Notes: a model not told the origin generated them from the letters alone. Shown: positions 25,467-33,683, counted from the stretch's first letter. The stretch: 64,000 nucleotides of DNA from Flavobacterium subsaxonicum WB 4.1-42 = DSM 21790 (GCF_000422725.1 NZ_AUGP01000028.1:62001-126000); one strand, 5' to 3'. Program-made: numbers and translations.

Positions 25467-25838
25467 TTAATTTACAAATCGTTTTATACCCTGAGTTAAA
25501 ACTTTTGTGTGAAAATTTATTAGCAAACCAACTGGATAATTGCCTAATCGCATATAAGTAAGGATCTGAGCAAAATGTACGTCAGTAAAACATTCAACTG
25601 TTTTAAGTTCAATAACGAGCTTTTGTTCAACCAACAGGTCTATCCTATATCCGTGATCTAATTTAATGTCTTTATATATAATCGGTAAAGGTTTTTGCCT
25701 TTCTACTAACAGCCCGGAATTATAAATTTCATAGGCTAAGCATTCAGAGTAAGCGGATTCAAGTAATCCAGGACCCAAATTCTTATGAACTTCTATTGCC
25801 AGCCCAATGATTTTGCCAGTCAAATCATTAATTTCCAT
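25467..25838 (-). CDS. GxxExxY family protein (PD-(D/E)XK nuclease superfamily)
   Basis: 123 residues from the ATG at 25838. The name-giving motif is Gly24-xx-Glu27-xx-Tyr30 in LGPGLLESAY, and a PD-(D/E)XK core is visible with Asp67 (GYRIDLL) and Glu77-x-Lys79 (VIELKTVE). The frame is open for 17 codons more, but those would be read from the repeat arm and are not part of the family. The family is widespread in Bacteroidota and has no proven function. It points the same way as its neighbours map and the methyltransferase. Confidence 0.88.
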   Translation of the reverse strand: MEINDLTGKIIGLAIEVHKNLGPGLLESAYSECLAYEIYNSGLLVERQKPLPIIYKDIKLDHGYRIDLLVEQKLVIELKTVECFTDVHFAQILTYMRLGNYPVGLLINFHTKVLTQGIKRFVN

Positions 25839-25843
25839 ATTTT

Positions 25844-25883
25844 CTGTGTGTCTCTGTGATTTCTCTGTGCATCTCTGTGAAAT
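25844..25883 (-). repeat. Inverted repeat arm of the GxxExxY element
   Basis: Reverse complement matches the arm at 25415-25454 at 37 of 40 bases. Lies 12 bases from the map stop codon. Confidence 0.9.
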
Positions 25884-25894
25884 AGCCATCTTAC

Positions 25895-26713
25895 TTAAAC
25901 CACAAAAGGCTCCCTCCTAAACTCATTCTCTTCATCACTTACAATGCCAAGGGCTTTGTACACATAAGCAAAAGTACTAAGCAGCTCAGGCTTGCCATCA
26001 ATAAGGGCAACATCGTGCTCAAAGTGGGCGCTTGGCTTGCCATCGCGGGTAACAATAGTCCACCCATCTTTAAGCTGGCGGATATTTTTAGTACCCATAT
26101 TGATCATGGGTTCAATAGCAACCACAAGGCCTTCTACAAACATTTTGCCACGGCCGCGTTTGCCGTAGTTAGGCATCTCGGGACCTTCGTGCATTTTTTT
26201 ACCAAGGCCGTGGCCCACAAGCTCGCGCACTACGCCATAGCCGTGCGCTTCGGTGTAACGCTGAATGGCGCTACCCACATCTTCTACACGGTTGCCCGCC
26301 TTAAACTCGCGGATGCCCACGTACAGCGACTCTTTAGTAACCTTAAGCAGTTTTTTGGTTTCTTCGGCTACATCGCCAATCTCGAAAGTATAAGCGTGGT
26401 CGCCGTAATATTCGTTTTTAAGGGCACCACAATCTACCGATACCACATCGCCTTCTTCGATAGGGCGGTTGGTAGGCAGGCCGTGCACCACTTGTTCGTT
26501 TACGCTGGTAAGCAGGGTGCTTGGGCATCCGTAAAGGCCTTTAAAGCCGGGCAGGGCACCGTGATCGCGAATAAACTCTTCGGCCAGGCGGTCTAAATGC
26601 AGGGTAGTAACCCCGGGTTTTATCTCAGAGGCAATCATGCCAAGGGTTTTAGAAACTATCAGGGCGCTTTCGCGCATCAATTCGATCTGTTCTCTCGTTT
26701 TAGGAATAATCAT
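25895..26713 (-). CDS. map: Methionine aminopeptidase, type I
   Basis: 272 residues. Removes the N-terminal Met from new proteins. The five metal ligands are present: Asp94 (VSVDCGALKN), Asp105 (YYGDHAYTF), His168 (ELVGHGLGKKMHEGP), Glu201 (VVAIEPMINMG) and Glu232 (HFEHDVALI); His77 of the active site is in EQVVHGLP. It lies upstream of the GxxExxY gene and the methyltransferase on the same strand. It is slightly longer at the C-terminus than enterobacterial Map. Confidence 0.96.
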   Translation of the reverse strand: MIIPKTREQIELMRESALIVSKTLGMIASEIKPGVTTLHLDRLAEEFIRDHGALPGFKGLYGCPSTLLTSVNEQVVHGLPTNRPIEEGDVVSVDCGALKNEYYGDHAYTFEIGDVAEETKKLLKVTKESLYVGIREFKAGNRVEDVGSAIQRYTEAHGYGVVRELVGHGLGKKMHEGPEMPNYGKRGRGKMFVEGLVVAIEPMINMGTKNIRQLKDGWTIVTRDGKPSAHFEHDVALIDGKPELLSTFAYVYKALGIVSDEENEFRREPFVV

Positions 26714-26734
26714 GTGTGTCTAATTTTTCGGGTA

Positions 26735-26742
26735 CAAAAGTA
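26735..26742 (-). promoter_or_regulatory. -7 element of the map promoter
   Basis: The minus strand reads TACTTTTG, matching TAnnTTTG, 22 bases before the map ATG. Confidence 0.45.
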
Positions 26743-26791
26743 CAACATTCCCATCTATTATTCTAAACCTCTTAAAAACATGAGTTTTATC

Positions 26792-26899
26792 GGTTTTAAG
26801 AGGCTGAGGGGCTTAGGTTATAAGGGGCTAAGTTCTGAAGCTGAATATTGCCTATAATTTCTGCTCCTTAGCGTCTAAGCCATTAAGTCCCTTAAAACC
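26792..26899. repeat. Imperfect inverted repeat element
   Basis: 26792-26818 and 26873-26899 pair at 20 of 27 bases (GGTTTTAAG at the outer end, GGCTTAG at the inner end). Further GGGGCTAAG and CTAAGC units lie inside and at 26951-26987. Looks like a decayed dispersed repeat; no gene. Confidence 0.5.
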
Positions 26900-26910
26900 T
26901 CAAAAACAGA

Positions 26911-26941
26911 AAACCCGCAGGACTAATGCACCTGCGGGTTT
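26911..26941 (-). terminator. Terminator downstream of gpmI
   Basis: Stem AAACCCGCAGG / CCTGCGGGTTT with a nine-base loop; T-rich sequence follows on both strands, so it can act in either direction. Confidence 0.75.
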
Positions 26942-26987
26942 TTGTTTTATCTAAGAGCCTAAGCACCTTAGTATCTAAGCACCTTTA

Positions 26988-28508
26988 TTAAGAAACTAAC
27001 GAATGCCTCGTCATTACTTCGGGCTGTGGTATGCCCATAAGGTCTAAGATAGTAGGGGCAATATCGCCAAGAATACCATCTTTAACATGCTTAAGGTCTT
27101 TATCTACCAGGATAATTGGCACCGGGTTAGTAGTGTGTGCCGTGTTAGGGCTGCCATCTGGGTTTATCATGGTTTCGCAGTTGCCGTGGTCGGCAATTAC
27201 AATAGTGGTGTAGTTGTTTTCTAAGGCGGCAGTAATAACCTCTTTAACGCAGGCATCAACAGCTTCGCAGGCTTTAATGGCAGCCTCGAAAACGCCGGTG
27301 TGGCCCACCATATCGCCATTGGCAAAGTTAAGGCATACAAAATCTACCTCGCCTTTTTGCAGTTCGGGCACCAAAGCATCTTTAAGTTCAAAAGCGCTCA
27401 TTTCGGGCTTCAGGTCGTAAGTTGCTACTTTAGGCGAATTTCTAAGCAAACGGGTTTCGCCCTCAAAAGGCTCTTCGCGGCCACCTGAGAAAAAGAATGT
27501 AACGTGTGGGTACTTCTCTGTCTCGGCAATACGAATTTGCTTTTTACCGGCTTTAGATACCACCTCGCCAAGGGTTTCGGTAAGGTTATCTTTATCGTAA
27601 ACAACGTGGATATCTTTAAAAGTATCGTCGTAATTAGTAAGCGTAACAAAATACAGCTTAAGCTTATGCATGTTTTGCTCATGAACGTCAAATTGCGATA
27701 GCACCTCGGTTAACTCGCGGCCACGATCGGTACGGAAGTTAAAGAAGATAACCACATCATCGGGCTCTATAACGGCAACAGGCGTTGTGCCATCTGTAGT
27801 TATAACCGTTGGTTTGATAAACTCATCGGTAACACCCTCTTTGTAGTTTTCCTGAATGGCATCTATAGCGTTGGTGGTTGGTGTGCCCAGGCCATTAACA
27901 ATAAGGTCGTAAGCCAGTTTAACGCGCTCCCAGCGCTTATCGCGGTCCATAGCGTAGTAGCGGCCAATTATAGAAGCCAGCTTAACGTTGGTATTTTTAA
28001 TATGGTTTTCGAGGTCGGATATAAATCCAACGCCCGATTTTGGGTCAACATCCCTGCCATCGGTAAAAGCGTGGATAAACACTTTATCCAGTCCTGCATC
28101 CTGCGTAGCATCGGCAAGGCCTTTAAGGTGGTCTATGTGCGAGTGTACGCCGCCGTTAGACACAAGGCCTAAAAGGTGTACTTTCTTATTATTGTCTTTA
28201 GCATATTTAAAGGCGTCTACCAGTGCAGGTTCTTTAGCAATGGTTTTTTCCTGTACGGCAAGGTTAATCCTTACAAGGTCCTGGTATACAATGCGGCCTG
28301 CGCCAAGGTTCATATGGCCTACCTCGCTGTTGCCCATTTGTCCCTCCGGTAAGCCTACATTAAGGCCATCGGTACGCAGCTGTGCGCTTGGGTAATCTTT
28401 ATACAAACTATTTATAAACGGAACGTTGGCATTGTCTATAGCCGATACTTTTGGGTCGGGCGATTTTCCCCAGCCATCCAGTATCATTAGGATAACTTTT
28501 TTGTTCAT
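26988..28508 (-). CDS. gpmI: 2,3-bisphosphoglycerate-independent phosphoglycerate mutase
   Basis: 506 residues from the ATG at 28508, which gives the standard start MNKKVILMILDGWGKSP; 20 upstream in-frame codons do not resemble the family. The Mn-dependent alkaline-phosphatase-fold enzyme interconverts 3- and 2-phosphoglycerate in glycolysis. The phosphorylated serine is Ser61 in GQMGNSEVGHMN; metal-binding ADHGNCE lies near residue 440. Length is typical. Confidence 0.96.
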   Translation of the reverse strand: MNKKVILMILDGWGKSPDPKVSAIDNANVPFINSLYKDYPSAQLRTDGLNVGLPEGQMGNSEVGHMNLGAGRIVYQDLVRINLAVQEKTIAKEPALVDAFKYAKDNNKKVHLLGLVSNGGVHSHIDHLKGLADATQDAGLDKVFIHAFTDGRDVDPKSGVGFISDLENHIKNTNVKLASIIGRYYAMDRDKRWERVKLAYDLIVNGLGTPTTNAIDAIQENYKEGVTDEFIKPTVITTDGTTPVAVIEPDDVVIFFNFRTDRGRELTEVLSQFDVHEQNMHKLKLYFVTLTNYDDTFKDIHVVYDKDNLTETLGEVVSKAGKKQIRIAETEKYPHVTFFFSGGREEPFEGETRLLRNSPKVATYDLKPEMSAFELKDALVPELQKGEVDFVCLNFANGDMVGHTGVFEAAIKACEAVDACVKEVITAALENNYTTIVIADHGNCETMINPDGSPNTAHTTNPVPIILVDKDLKHVKDGILGDIAPTILDLMGIPQPEVMTRHSLVS

Positions 28509-28835
28509 TTTCAAGTAATTATAACGTTTTGGCATGATTACTGCATTATGTATGCAGAAGCAAGCCATAAAATTACTATAAATTGGTTAAGTTTTATATT
28601 TTATTAGGGTTAAGTTTAACGCAGTCCCGCTAAAATTTTTATCATAAATTTTAACTGCCGGGCAATAACATTCTTTTTTAACCCGTTATACAGATAATGA
28701 AGTGAGAACGGCACAGGAACGAGTCCCTGCCAAATGAAAATGTTAAATATTTGATTTTAACACAGTTGCTTTTGGTTTTTAAGATTTTATTAACTTATTT
28801 AGCAACCACGTTAAACACACAACTACAAGATTACT
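28509..28835. other. Divergent intergenic region, nothing assigned
   Basis: 327 bases between the divergent gpmI and L,D-transpeptidase genes. It is A/T-rich with one less A/T-rich patch around 28700-28740. It should contain both promoters, but no convincing -33/-7 pair was found. Short frames here have no coding character. Confidence 0.5.
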
Positions 28836-29537
28836 ATGGGTTACAACTTTTTTACGTCGGTTTTATTTTTGTTCTTTTCTTTTACATCAACAACACCAAA
28901 AAACGCTGCAACACCAGTGGTTACCACTACCAACAATGCGCTTGCCGAAACAGAATCTGTTTACAACATGATCAAGGCACATTCTGCAACAATGCCCGGC
29001 TTTGCCTGCTTTACTAAGGCAATGAATGGCTTTAAACACCTTAAGGAACAAGGAAAAATTAAGAAAGACCTTTTAACGGTTATCGATTTTAGCCAGTCAT
29101 CTAACACCAAAAGGCTTTGGATAATAGACATGGCAACACAAACCGTTTTGTACAACACGCTTGTGGCACACGGCCGCAACAGTGGCGATGAGTTTGCTAC
29201 GGCGTTTAGCAACGATAACAGCTCTAATCAAAGCAGCCTTGGCTTTTATGCCACCGGCGAAATTTACAACGGCAAGCACGGCCAGTCGTTACGTTTAGAC
29301 GGTTTAGAGAAAGGCATAAACAGCAATGCACGCAGCAGGGGAGTGGTTGTACACGCAGCCGACTATGTTAGCGAAAGCTTTATTAAAATGCACCACAGAT
29401 TAGGCAGAAGCCAGGGATGCCCTGCGCTGCCGGGTAACCTTACTAAAGAAGTTATCAACCTTATTAAAGACAGATCATGCCTTTTTATATACCATCCTAC
29501 AGAGAAGTATGTAAAATCATCAGCGCTGGCTTCGTAA
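28836..29537 (+). CDS. Exported L,D-transpeptidase catalytic domain protein (YkuD_2 type)
   Basis: 233 residues. N-terminal hydrophobic signal (about 5-20). The domain matches the murein L,D-transpeptidase-like YkuD_2 family: VIDFSQSSNTKRLWIID near 82-98, VAHGRNSGDEFAT, and the active site His173 (VVVHAADYV) with Cys195 (RLGRSQGCPALP). Such enzymes make or edit 3-3 cross-links or peptide attachments in peptidoglycan. Its 3' end overlaps the converging YcbB-like gene by 18 bases. Confidence 0.87.
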   Translation: MGYNFFTSVLFLFFSFTSTTPKNAATPVVTTTNNALAETESVYNMIKAHSATMPGFACFTKAMNGFKHLKEQGKIKKDLLTVIDFSQSSNTKRLWIIDMATQTVLYNTLVAHGRNSGDEFATAFSNDNSSNQSSLGFYATGEIYNGKHGQSLRLDGLEKGINSNARSRGVVVHAADYVSESFIKMHHRLGRSQGCPALPGNLTKEVINLIKDRSCLFIYHPTEKYVKSSALAS

Positions 29538-31112
29538 TTTATCATACAATATTTTGTCGAGGCTGTAAATATCATTTCTAAATTGCAGCCCGTCTTTATC
29601 CATCCATGCGGTCCAGTATAACTGGTGCACATGGGTGGTTTTTTTTAGCCCAATACTTTGGGTTGTTTCTTCGGCAACAATTTCGTCTACTCTCTCTTTG
29701 GTCCATCCGGCCTCTTCGTTATCCAGTACATAGCCTGCCAGTTTAAACGGGTCCTGCACCCTAACACAGCCGCTACTTAATGCCCTGTAGGGTTTTTTAA
29801 AGTATTCGCGGTGGTTGGTATCGTGTAAATACACACTAAAGCTGTTGCGGAAGTTGAATTTTATACGGCCCAGTGAGTTGTGGTTGCCCGGGCTTTGCAC
29901 ATACACGTAATGGTCTGGTTTGAGGGAATCCCACTCGGCAACGGGGACTTCTACATTTTTCCTGAAAATTTTCATGTCCAGGTGGCTAAAATAAGCGGTG
30001 TCTTTTATGGCCGATGGGGTTAGGTCTTCCTTCATAAACGTAGGCGGTACTGTCCAGGTAGGGTTAAGCACGAGGTTGCTGAGCACCGAATGTAAAACCG
30101 GGCTCCTCCTGCCGGGTTTGCCCACCACCACATTGTAGGTTTGCACAGTGTCTTTATTGTTTTCTAACACCGCCAAACGGTAGTTGGGTATATTAATTAC
30201 AATGGCACGCTCTCCAAAATCGTACGGGAACCATCTCCAACGTTCTAAATTGGCAATTACCTGCTCTTTGCGGGCGTTTCGGCTAAAGTTAAGGGCATCG
30301 GCAGTGCGGCTGTTAACGGTGCCGTCTGCAACAATGCCATGCCTTAGCTGAAATTTCTTAACCGCCTTTGCGGTAGCCTTATCGTAAACAGTTCCGGCGG
30401 AAGCCGATGCATCCATATCGCCCCAATAGATAAGGCGTTGTTTGATGATGCCTACAACGGCGGTAGAATCGTTTAAGGATACCGATTTGGATACTTCTAT
30501 TTTAGGGATGTCTTTATCTTCGGGCAGGGTGTTGAGGTAAGCAAGGCTTTCGCGAAGGCCGGTATACACCGCATGGCGTGGCCTGCATTGGGCAACAATT
30601 TGCTGTACCCCATGCTCTTTTAACGCTTGGGTAAGCAGTTTGTTGGTGTCTATTTTTTTAGGTGATAAAGCCCAGTCGTAATATACTTTAGAGGGTTTTA
30701 GTTTGCCTTTAAACAGGTGCGATGCCAGTTTGCCGAACGACTCTGTCATTAAAATATCGTAGCGCATGCACTCTTCTTCGCTAATAGCGGTAAGGGCTTC
30801 AAACTCTTTTAAAAAGGTAATGTTGTAATCATTGGGCATAAGCCCATCGGTAACCACATCGTTTATAGCTTTTTGCAGTTCCAGGCGGTCGGCCTGTGTG
30901 GTCCACACCGTTTTATTATCGTTAGCGGCATAAAAAGCCTGTACCGATTCCGGTGCTTTTTCTAAAAGCGAACTATCTATATTGAGCGCGGTGTTTTTTA
31001 AGTGTGCTGTGTTTGCGGGGCGTACGGTTACATTGATGTTGCCTGCCGATGTGTTTTTACAAGCAGGAAATAGCAACAGCAGCAGTACTACTATGGTGGC
31101 GGCCTTAAGCAT
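29520..31112 (-). CDS. Large L,D-transpeptidase, YcbB/LdtD-like lipoprotein
   Basis: 530 residues. Lipoprotein signal with lipobox LFPAC (Cys18). Order: L,D-transpeptidase scaffold domain (about 30-220), peptidoglycan-binding repeat (VKKFQLRHGIVADGTVNSRT, about 250-270), then the YkuD catalytic domain with His430 (YLHDTNH) and Cys449 (ALSSGCVRVQDP). It makes 3-3 cross-links in peptidoglycan in the periplasm. It overlaps the other L,D-transpeptidase gene tail to tail by 18 bases. Confidence 0.9.
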   Translation of the reverse strand: MLKAATIVVLLLLLFPACKNTSAGNINVTVRPANTAHLKNTALNIDSSLLEKAPESVQAFYAANDNKTVWTTQADRLELQKAINDVVTDGLMPNDYNITFLKEFEALTAISEEECMRYDILMTESFGKLASHLFKGKLKPSKVYYDWALSPKKIDTNKLLTQALKEHGVQQIVAQCRPRHAVYTGLRESLAYLNTLPEDKDIPKIEVSKSVSLNDSTAVVGIIKQRLIYWGDMDASASAGTVYDKATAKAVKKFQLRHGIVADGTVNSRTADALNFSRNARKEQVIANLERWRWFPYDFGERAIVINIPNYRLAVLENNKDTVQTYNVVVGKPGRRSPVLHSVLSNLVLNPTWTVPPTFMKEDLTPSAIKDTAYFSHLDMKIFRKNVEVPVAEWDSLKPDHYVYVQSPGNHNSLGRIKFNFRNSFSVYLHDTNHREYFKKPYRALSSGCVRVQDPFKLAGYVLDNEEAGWTKERVDEIVAEETTQSIGLKKTTHVHQLYWTAWMDKDGLQFRNDIYSLDKILYDKLRSQR

Positions 31113-31116
31113 ATTG

Positions 31117-31243
31117 GTTTGTGTTTGGTTAAAACGAATGCTGCTAATGGCAGGCCACCAACGCTGCCAAACGGGGGCAGTGTGTATCCGGACGTAGACT
31201 AAGTGCTCCGCGAGCAGGTACGGGTATGGGCGGACTGTGGGTA
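31117..31243 (-). ncRNA. Candidate structured RNA or 5' leader of the YcbB-like gene
   Basis: A G/C-rich stretch in A/T-rich surroundings. Read on the minus strand it has a closing stem GGCC(T)ACC / GGTGGCC, inner pairs TCCG / CGGA and CGTA / TACG, a hairpin TGCTC-GCG-GAGCA, and a second hairpin CTGCC / GGCAG. No open frame of note. It may be a small RNA (for example a 6S-like RNA) or the leader of the transpeptidase mRNA. Identity and strand are not settled. Confidence 0.35.
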
Positions 31244-31333
31244 GGCCACTATCAAAATTCTTATTAAAGGTACAAAACAGCCGCCGAAGAATATCTTGCG
31301 AAAAATGTAATTTTTTGTTGGGTAAAGGTTAAT

Positions 31334-31771
31334 TTACAACGTTTTATGCATAACAAAATGGGTGCCTATATCGCCAATGTTAAACGGCTCGCCAATAACG
31401 GTATAGCCCATTTTATTGTAGAAACCCACGGCAATTTCGCGGGCGTTGAACCATATTTTTTTACCGTTTTGTTGGCAAACGTACTGCTCTGCTGCCTGCA
31501 CAAGCTGGTCGCCCAGGCCTTTCTTCTGCTGGTTTTCCAAAACTGCCATGCCGCGTATCTGGTATTGGCGCTCCTCATTAAAAAATTCATGGTTGGCCTG
31601 GAAAATAGAAATTACACCCAGAATTTGTTCGTTTTCATAAATCCCGAAGTGATTGGTGGTGGGCAGGTCGTCTCCGTCAAAAATACAGGTGTCTGTTGAT
31701 TTTCCGGGTCTTAAAACAGGCTGGCGAACGGCAAAAGTAGCCTGAGAGGGTATTTGTTTGATGGTGGGCAT
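31334..31771 (-). CDS. GNAT family N-acetyltransferase
   Basis: 145 residues. The GNAT fold is clear: ILGVISIFQANHEFF strand, then the acetyl-CoA loop in IRGMAVLENQQKKGLGDQLVQAAE (motif Q-x-x-G-x-G/A form QQKKGLGDQL, about 81-90), and the C-terminal NAREIAVGFYNKMGYTVIGEPF. The substrate is unknown. It is transcribed towards the candidate structured RNA. Confidence 0.88.
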   Translation of the reverse strand: MPTIKQIPSQATFAVRQPVLRPGKSTDTCIFDGDDLPTTNHFGIYENEQILGVISIFQANHEFFNEERQYQIRGMAVLENQQKKGLGDQLVQAAEQYVCQQNGKKIWFNAREIAVGFYNKMGYTVIGEPFNIGDIGTHFVMHKTL

Positions 31772-31853
31772 TAAATTTATTTTAGGGTAACAAATTAAGG
31801 CTAAATATATTAAACGGGAAAGTAGCGCAAGGTTAAAAGTTTTTGAAAAAAAG

Positions 31854-31886
31854 TTTGCATCTAAGAAAAGTTTATATGTATATTTG
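31854..31886 (+). promoter_or_regulatory. tRNA-Gly promoter
   Basis: TTTG at 31854-31857 and TATATTTG at 31879-31886 match the -33 and -7 elements, with a 21-base spacer. The tRNA starts 11 bases after the -7 element. Confidence 0.65.
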
Positions 31887-31897
31887 CACCCACAAAT

Positions 31898-31970
<73 letters not shown>

Positions 31971-31974
31971 CTGC

Positions 31975-32010
31975 AAAAAGCCCTTAACGAAAGTTAAGGG
32001 CTTTTTTTTT
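31975..32010 (+). terminator. Terminator of tRNA-Gly (bidirectional)
   Basis: Stem AAAAAGCCCTTAAC / GTTAAGGGCTTTTT with loop GAAA and a T-run to 32010. Its A-rich 5' arm lets it also end the minus-strand gene at 32013. Confidence 0.9.
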
Positions 32011-32012
32011 GA

Positions 32013-32453
32013 TTATTTGCTTAGTAAAAGCGAGCTTGGATCATCATATAAATATCGAGGCAATACTGCTATGTTGGATTGGTCTATAATTACCTTGCCA
32101 TTTCTGTATATACTATATTTGTCTTTATCAATTTTTATATCGTCTCCGGGTTTAATAGTAAGCAATCCGCTAATAACTAAAAGGCATTTGCCATTTTTTA
32201 TTATAAACGAATAATCATTGTCAGTATCTCTCTCGTCGATAAAATTATAATTCGACTTTTTAATATCTATAAAGAGGTAACCAAATTCATGACCATATTT
32301 TAGCTTTTGGATAGTTGTTATTTTTCCTGATAATTGAAGATTTTTAGATGCTATTATTTTGCTTTCCTGTTTAGAGGTGTAGAATTGGAAACCTATAAAT
32401 ATTAAAAAAATACCGAAAGCAATAAGAACTAATGTTGATTGCTTTTTATTCAT
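32013..32453 (-). CDS. Hypothetical membrane-anchored protein
   Basis: 146 residues. One N-terminal transmembrane helix (LVLIAFGIFLIFIGFQFY, about 8-25), then a small beta-rich extracytoplasmic domain (GKITTIQKLKYGHEFGYLF, KPGDDIKIDKDKYSIYRNGK). The composition is A/T-rich compared with most neighbours. No family is recognised. It shares the bidirectional terminator with the tRNA. Confidence 0.65.
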   Translation of the reverse strand: MNKKQSTLVLIAFGIFLIFIGFQFYTSKQESKIIASKNLQLSGKITTIQKLKYGHEFGYLFIDIKKSNYNFIDERDTDNDYSFIIKNGKCLLVISGLLTIKPGDDIKIDKDKYSIYRNGKVIIDQSNIAVLPRYLYDDPSSLLLSK

Positions 32454-32526
32454 ATAATGTGATTTAATGAAAGTTTAGGTTTAAGATATTTAATTTGCTA
32501 AGCAACTGCATGATTTGTGAAGGAGG

Positions 32527-32716
32527 AGTAGCTATACTCTTGGGTAAAATCAAGAAGTTACATTAATGCGTGGTATTTGTCCTCTCCCCCAACCCCTCTC
32601 CGAAGGAGAGGGGGGCAGCTACACTCTTGGGTAAAAAAAAATAATGAAGTTAGTTTAATGAGTGGTATTTGGCCTCGTCCAACCCTTCGCAGAAGCAGAG
32701 GGGGGCAGCTACACTC
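32527..32716 (+). repeat. Tandem repeat, about 87-90 bp period
   Basis: Two and a bit copies of a unit that begins GCAGCTACACTCTTGGGTAA (first copy GTAGCTATACTCTTGGG), runs through TTAATG-GTGGTATTTG and ends in the palindrome CCTCTC...GAGAGGGGGG. The palindrome part belongs to a dispersed family seen also at 32773-32841, 39799-39831 and 40263-40308. Confidence 0.65.
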
Positions 32717-32772
32717 AATTGTTTGGATTAACAATAATATAAGTTATTGTCGAATAGTACCCGTTCTCGGCT

Positions 32773-32841
32773 CCCCTCTCCTTTGCTTTGCCAGTTCGCT
32801 ATGCTCGTGTGGAGAGGGGCTGGGGGAGAGGACTATCTTCT
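32773..32841. repeat. Dispersed palindrome, CCCCTCTCC / GGAGAGGGG family
   Basis: CTCCCCTCTCCTTTGC and GTGTGGAGAGGGGCTGGGGG pair around a 35-base loop. Same family as 39799-39831 and 40263-40308. The whole stretch 32454-32863 has no credible gene. Confidence 0.6.
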
Positions 32842-32863
32842 TTGTGAACCTTGGTGTAATGCC

Positions 32864-33571
32864 TTACTTCAGCCAACTCAAATCACTTCCTGCTTCCAGT
32901 TCTTCGGGTTCGGCGTTTTGCCTGAACAGCCTTGCCGGCAGGTCGCCTTTCAGTAAAATCGTATTGCCTTTAACGTCCAGCCAGCTGCCTTCGCGTAAGC
33001 CCAATACCGGCTGCGTATTAAACTGGTGAAACTCTTTAATGCGGGTCTCGCGGGTTTCGCCCATGTGGGTAGAATCAGGCAGTGGGTCTAAATAATGGGG
33101 GTTAAGGTTAAACGGCACCGCGCCAAGGGTGGTAAAGCTGGGCGGATAAATTATAGGCATATCGTTGGTGGTTTGCATTGTAAGGCCGCAAATATTGCTG
33201 CCGGCACTGCTGCCCAAATAGGGCGTTCCGTTTTGTATGGCCTTTTCTAAAGTAGTCATAACGCCGGTTTTGTAAAGTTGGCTAACCAGTAAAAAAGTAT
33301 TGCCTCCGCCGGTAAACACGGCTTCAGCGTCGGTTAACGCCGCGGCAGGGCTCTCAAATTCGTGTGCCCCTTTTACGGTAATGCTTAATTTTGCAAAGAA
33401 GTCGGCCACACGTTTTGTGTAGTCGTCATGGCTAATGCCCCCCGGCCTGGCATAGGGAATAAACACCAGCGATTTGCAGTTTTTAAAATGATCCTGCAGC
33501 GCAGGCAGTAAATATTCCAGGTAATTGCCGCCGTGCAAAGTACTGGTACTTGCAATAATTAGTTTTTTCAT
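32864..33571 (-). CDS. pepE: Dipeptidase E (peptidase S51)
   Basis: 235 residues. Cleaves Asp-X dipeptides. The class I glutamine-amidotransferase-like fold carries the nucleophile Ser122 in YLGSSAGSNICGL; FTGGGNTFLLV near 86-96 and HYLDPLPDSTHMGETRETR near 170-188 are further family motifs. It is divergent from the tandem array that begins at 33684. Length is typical. Confidence 0.92.
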   Translation of the reverse strand: MKKLIIASTSTLHGGNYLEYLLPALQDHFKNCKSLVFIPYARPGGISHDDYTKRVADFFAKLSITVKGAHEFESPAAALTDAEAVFTGGGNTFLLVSQLYKTGVMTTLEKAIQNGTPYLGSSAGSNICGLTMQTTNDMPIIYPPSFTTLGAVPFNLNPHYLDPLPDSTHMGETRETRIKEFHQFNTQPVLGLREGSWLDVKGNTILLKGDLPARLFRQNAEPEELEAGSDLSWLK

Positions 33572-33683
33572 TCGTTAAGTTAGTGTAAGAAAAGGTAAAG
33601 TTACAAAGATTTTTATGCAGGGGGACACATGTTTTTTAACCTGCCTTATTTTACAGAGTACCCATCAACCAAACTATATATTC

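Larger units (their letters stand above)
25415..25883. mobile_element. Palindromic element carrying a GxxExxY nuclease gene
   Basis: Arms 25415-25454 and 25844-25883 (40 bp each) are inverted copies with 37 matches; the first 21 bases match exactly. Each arm is built of CACAGAGAT / CACAGAG units. The GxxExxY gene lies wholly between them, its likely ATG six bases from one arm. The element occupies the map-methyltransferase gap almost completely. A gene-less relative is at 63331-63416. Mobility is inference; no target duplication is obvious. Confidence 0.65.

Noticed and set aside
25839..25889. 17-residue N-terminal extension of the GxxExxY protein
   Set aside because: Those codons fall in the inverted repeat arm and are not part of the family.
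26015..26596. 193-codon frame opposite map
   Set aside because: map has all metal ligands on the other strand; this frame shows no family features.
28751..29017. 88-codon frame before and overlapping the YkuD_2-type gene
   Set aside because: It overlaps a well-supported signal peptide and catalytic domain in another frame and has no recognisable features.
31230..31246. GCCACT-like box suggestive of a cobalamin riboswitch
   Set aside because: The other conserved riboswitch segments are missing, and the gene downstream in that direction does not concern cobalamin.
32577..33029. 150-codon frame over the tandem repeats upstream of pepE
   Set aside because: It reads through repeat palindromes and antisense to pepE, with low-complexity content.
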